A DNA stretch of 5,481 nt. It comes from Halarsenatibacter sp964462585. Its GTDB lineage: Bacteria; Bacillota; Halanaerobiia; Halanaerobiales; Halarsenatibacteraceae. The notes beneath the pieces are model-generated. The model was given only the letters and a program-made list of their open reading frames with translations. It ran no database searches and was not told the origin of the DNA. This document shows, in pieces, positions 4,632 through 5,481 of the stretch. Position 1 is the first letter of the stretch. Each line of letters opens with the position of its first letter. Location of the stretch: positions 1-5,481 of the forward strand of contig CAYXAK010000104.1 of assembly GCA_964462585.1 (NCBI GenBank). Reading direction: 5' to 3'. Position numbers and translations under genes: made by a program.

Positions 4632-5481
4632 ATGAGCGATCCCTATGATTTTCTGGTGATAGGCGGGGGGCCGGCCGGACTGTCGGCGGCCATCTATGCC
4701 TCCCGCTCCAAACTGGATACACTTGTGCTGGAAGGTGATAGCCTGGGCGGTCAGCTGACAAATTATGAGGACCTGGAAAACTATCCCGGCATGGTCGATA
4801 TCACAGCTACGGACCTGGAGGAGAACCTGCAGGAACATGCCCGTAAGTTCGGAGCAGATCTGGTTAAAAAACGGGTCGAGAATCTGGATACAGGCAACTT
4901 CGTCAAAGAAGTCACCACAGAAGATGGTGAAATATACAGGAGCAAGAGCATTTTGATTGCCACCGGAGCTGAACCGAGAAAGCTGGGTGTGCCCGGCGAG
5001 GAGGAGTTCAGCGGCCGGGGTGTATCCTACTGTGCCACCTGTGATGCCGATTTCTATGTGGATCTGGATGTGCTGGTGGTCGGCAACGGCAACTCGGCTG
5101 TGGAGGAGGCTCTGCATCTGACCGATTTTGCCCGCCGGGTCACCCTGGTTGTCATTCACGAAGAGGGCAAGATGGATGCCGAGGAGCTTTTTCAGGAGCA
5201 GGCCTATGAGAATGACAGAATAGATTTTGAATGGAACTCGACTTTAGCCCGCGTGGAGGGCGATCAGATTGTGGAGAAAGCCATACTGAAGAATGTGCGC
5301 ACAGGGGAGGAGAGGGAATTTCCCTGTGATGGTGTCTTCGTCTTCGTGGGCAGGGTGCCCAGCACAGATTTTCTGGAGAATACATCCGTGGAGCTCGATG
5401 ATTCCGGCTATGTGATCACAGACGAGAATATGCAGACAAATGTGCAGGGTGTTTATGCGGCCGGAGATGTGCGCCAGAAAA
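4632..5481 (+). CDS. trxB: Thioredoxin reductase-like flavoprotein (TrxB), 3' end missing; altered pyridine-nucleotide site
   Basis: 283 residues of a protein usually about 310 long are visible; the frame is still open at the window end. In grd operons this enzyme passes electrons to thioredoxin, which re-reduces GrdA and protein B. Seen in order: FAD-binding GGGPAGLSAAIYASR (G11-G-G-P-A-G16), GGQLTNYEDLENYPG, the linker ATGAEPRKLGVPGE, the redox-active disulfide Cys134-Ala-Thr-Cys137-Asp138, a second dinucleotide site GNGNSA (151-156), and VYAAGDV, part of the C-terminal FAD motif. The NADPH 2'-phosphate motif HRRxxxRA of classical enzymes aligns without gaps to His176-Glu-Glu-Gly-Lys-Met-Asp-Ala183, so all three arginines are acidic here. 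NADPH is thus an unlikely donor; NADH or a ferredoxin-type donor is possible. ATG 4632 has AGGAGGTGA at 4619-4627. It follows grdB by 42 bases, so it is cotranscribed; a thioredoxin gene may follow downstream. Confidence 0.9.
   Translation, partial: MSDPYDFLVIGGGPAGLSAAIYASRSKLDTLVLEGDSLGGQLTNYEDLENYPGMVDITATDLEENLQEHARKFGADLVKKRVENLDTGNFVKEVTTEDGEIYRSKSILIATGAEPRKLGVPGEEEFSGRGVSYCATCDADFYVDLDVLVVGNGNSAVEEALHLTDFARRVTLVVIHEEGKMDAEELFQEQAYENDRIDFEWNSTLARVEGDQIVEKAILKNVRTGEEREFPCDGVFVFVGRVPSTDFLENTSVELDDSGYVITDENMQTNVQGVYAAGDVRQK

Noticed and set aside
4488..5159. 223-residue antisense open frame across the grdB end and trxB
   Set aside because: It overlaps two certain genes on the other strand and shows no recognisable domain.
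1..5481. Mobile elements, CRISPR arrays, tRNA or rRNA genes
   Set aside because: No terminal inverted repeats, spaced direct repeats, transposase-like protein or RNA-gene pattern was seen; the window is almost fully covered by one operon.

Overview
The window is a bacterial selenium-dependent amino-acid (glycine/sarcosine/betaine) reductase operon. All genes are on the + strand and tightly packed. The order is grdC (3' two-thirds only), grdA, grdX, grdE-type, grdB-type and trxB (5' nine-tenths only). No mobile element, tRNA, rRNA or CRISPR array is visible. The only non-coding stretches are 16, 74, 41 and 42 bases long.

Region by region: 1-977 is the end of the protein C beta subunit (GrdC). 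994-1458 is selenoprotein A (GrdA), read through an in-frame TGA at 1117-1119 (CFVU motif). 1459-1532 is an AT-rich gap with a TATAAT sequence and an inverted repeat, possibly an internal promoter. 1533-1964 is GrdX. 1954-3237 is the substrate-binding proprotein of protein B (GrdE type; pyruvoyl precursor with an Asn240-Cys241 cleavage site), probably starting at TTG and overlapping grdX. 3279-4589 is selenoprotein B (GrdB type), read through an in-frame TGA at 4326-4328. 4632-5481 is a thioredoxin-reductase-like flavoprotein that runs off the end.

How they work together (established for the family): the pyruvoyl subunit and the Sec-containing GrdB subunit form protein B, which binds the amine substrate and cleaves its C-N bond. 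The carboxymethyl group passes to the selenocysteine of GrdA. Protein C (GrdC plus GrdD) then releases it as acetyl phosphate, which yields ATP. GrdA is re-reduced by a thioredoxin system, which explains trxB in the operon. Protein B sets the substrate. I cannot tell from sequence alone whether this set is glycine (GrdE/GrdB), sarcosine (GrdG/GrdF) or betaine (GrdI/GrdH) specific.

Organism: these systems are typical of anaerobic Stickland fermenters, mainly Firmicutes, with some Synergistetes and spirochaetes. The proteins are strongly acidic (GrdA has about 34 Asp/Glu against 13 Lys/Arg in 154 residues). That would suit a halophilic or haloalkaliphilic anaerobe such as a Halanaerobiales or Natranaerobiales relative, but this is inference.

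Most notable: the TrxB-like protein has all three NADPH-phosphate-binding arginines of the classical HRRxxxR motif replaced by acidic residues (HEEGKMD). GrdB has Asp where I recall the first Cys of the UxxCxxC motif. The gene order is also rearranged compared with the textbook grd operons. The system itself is known; the electron donor to it may not be the standard one.
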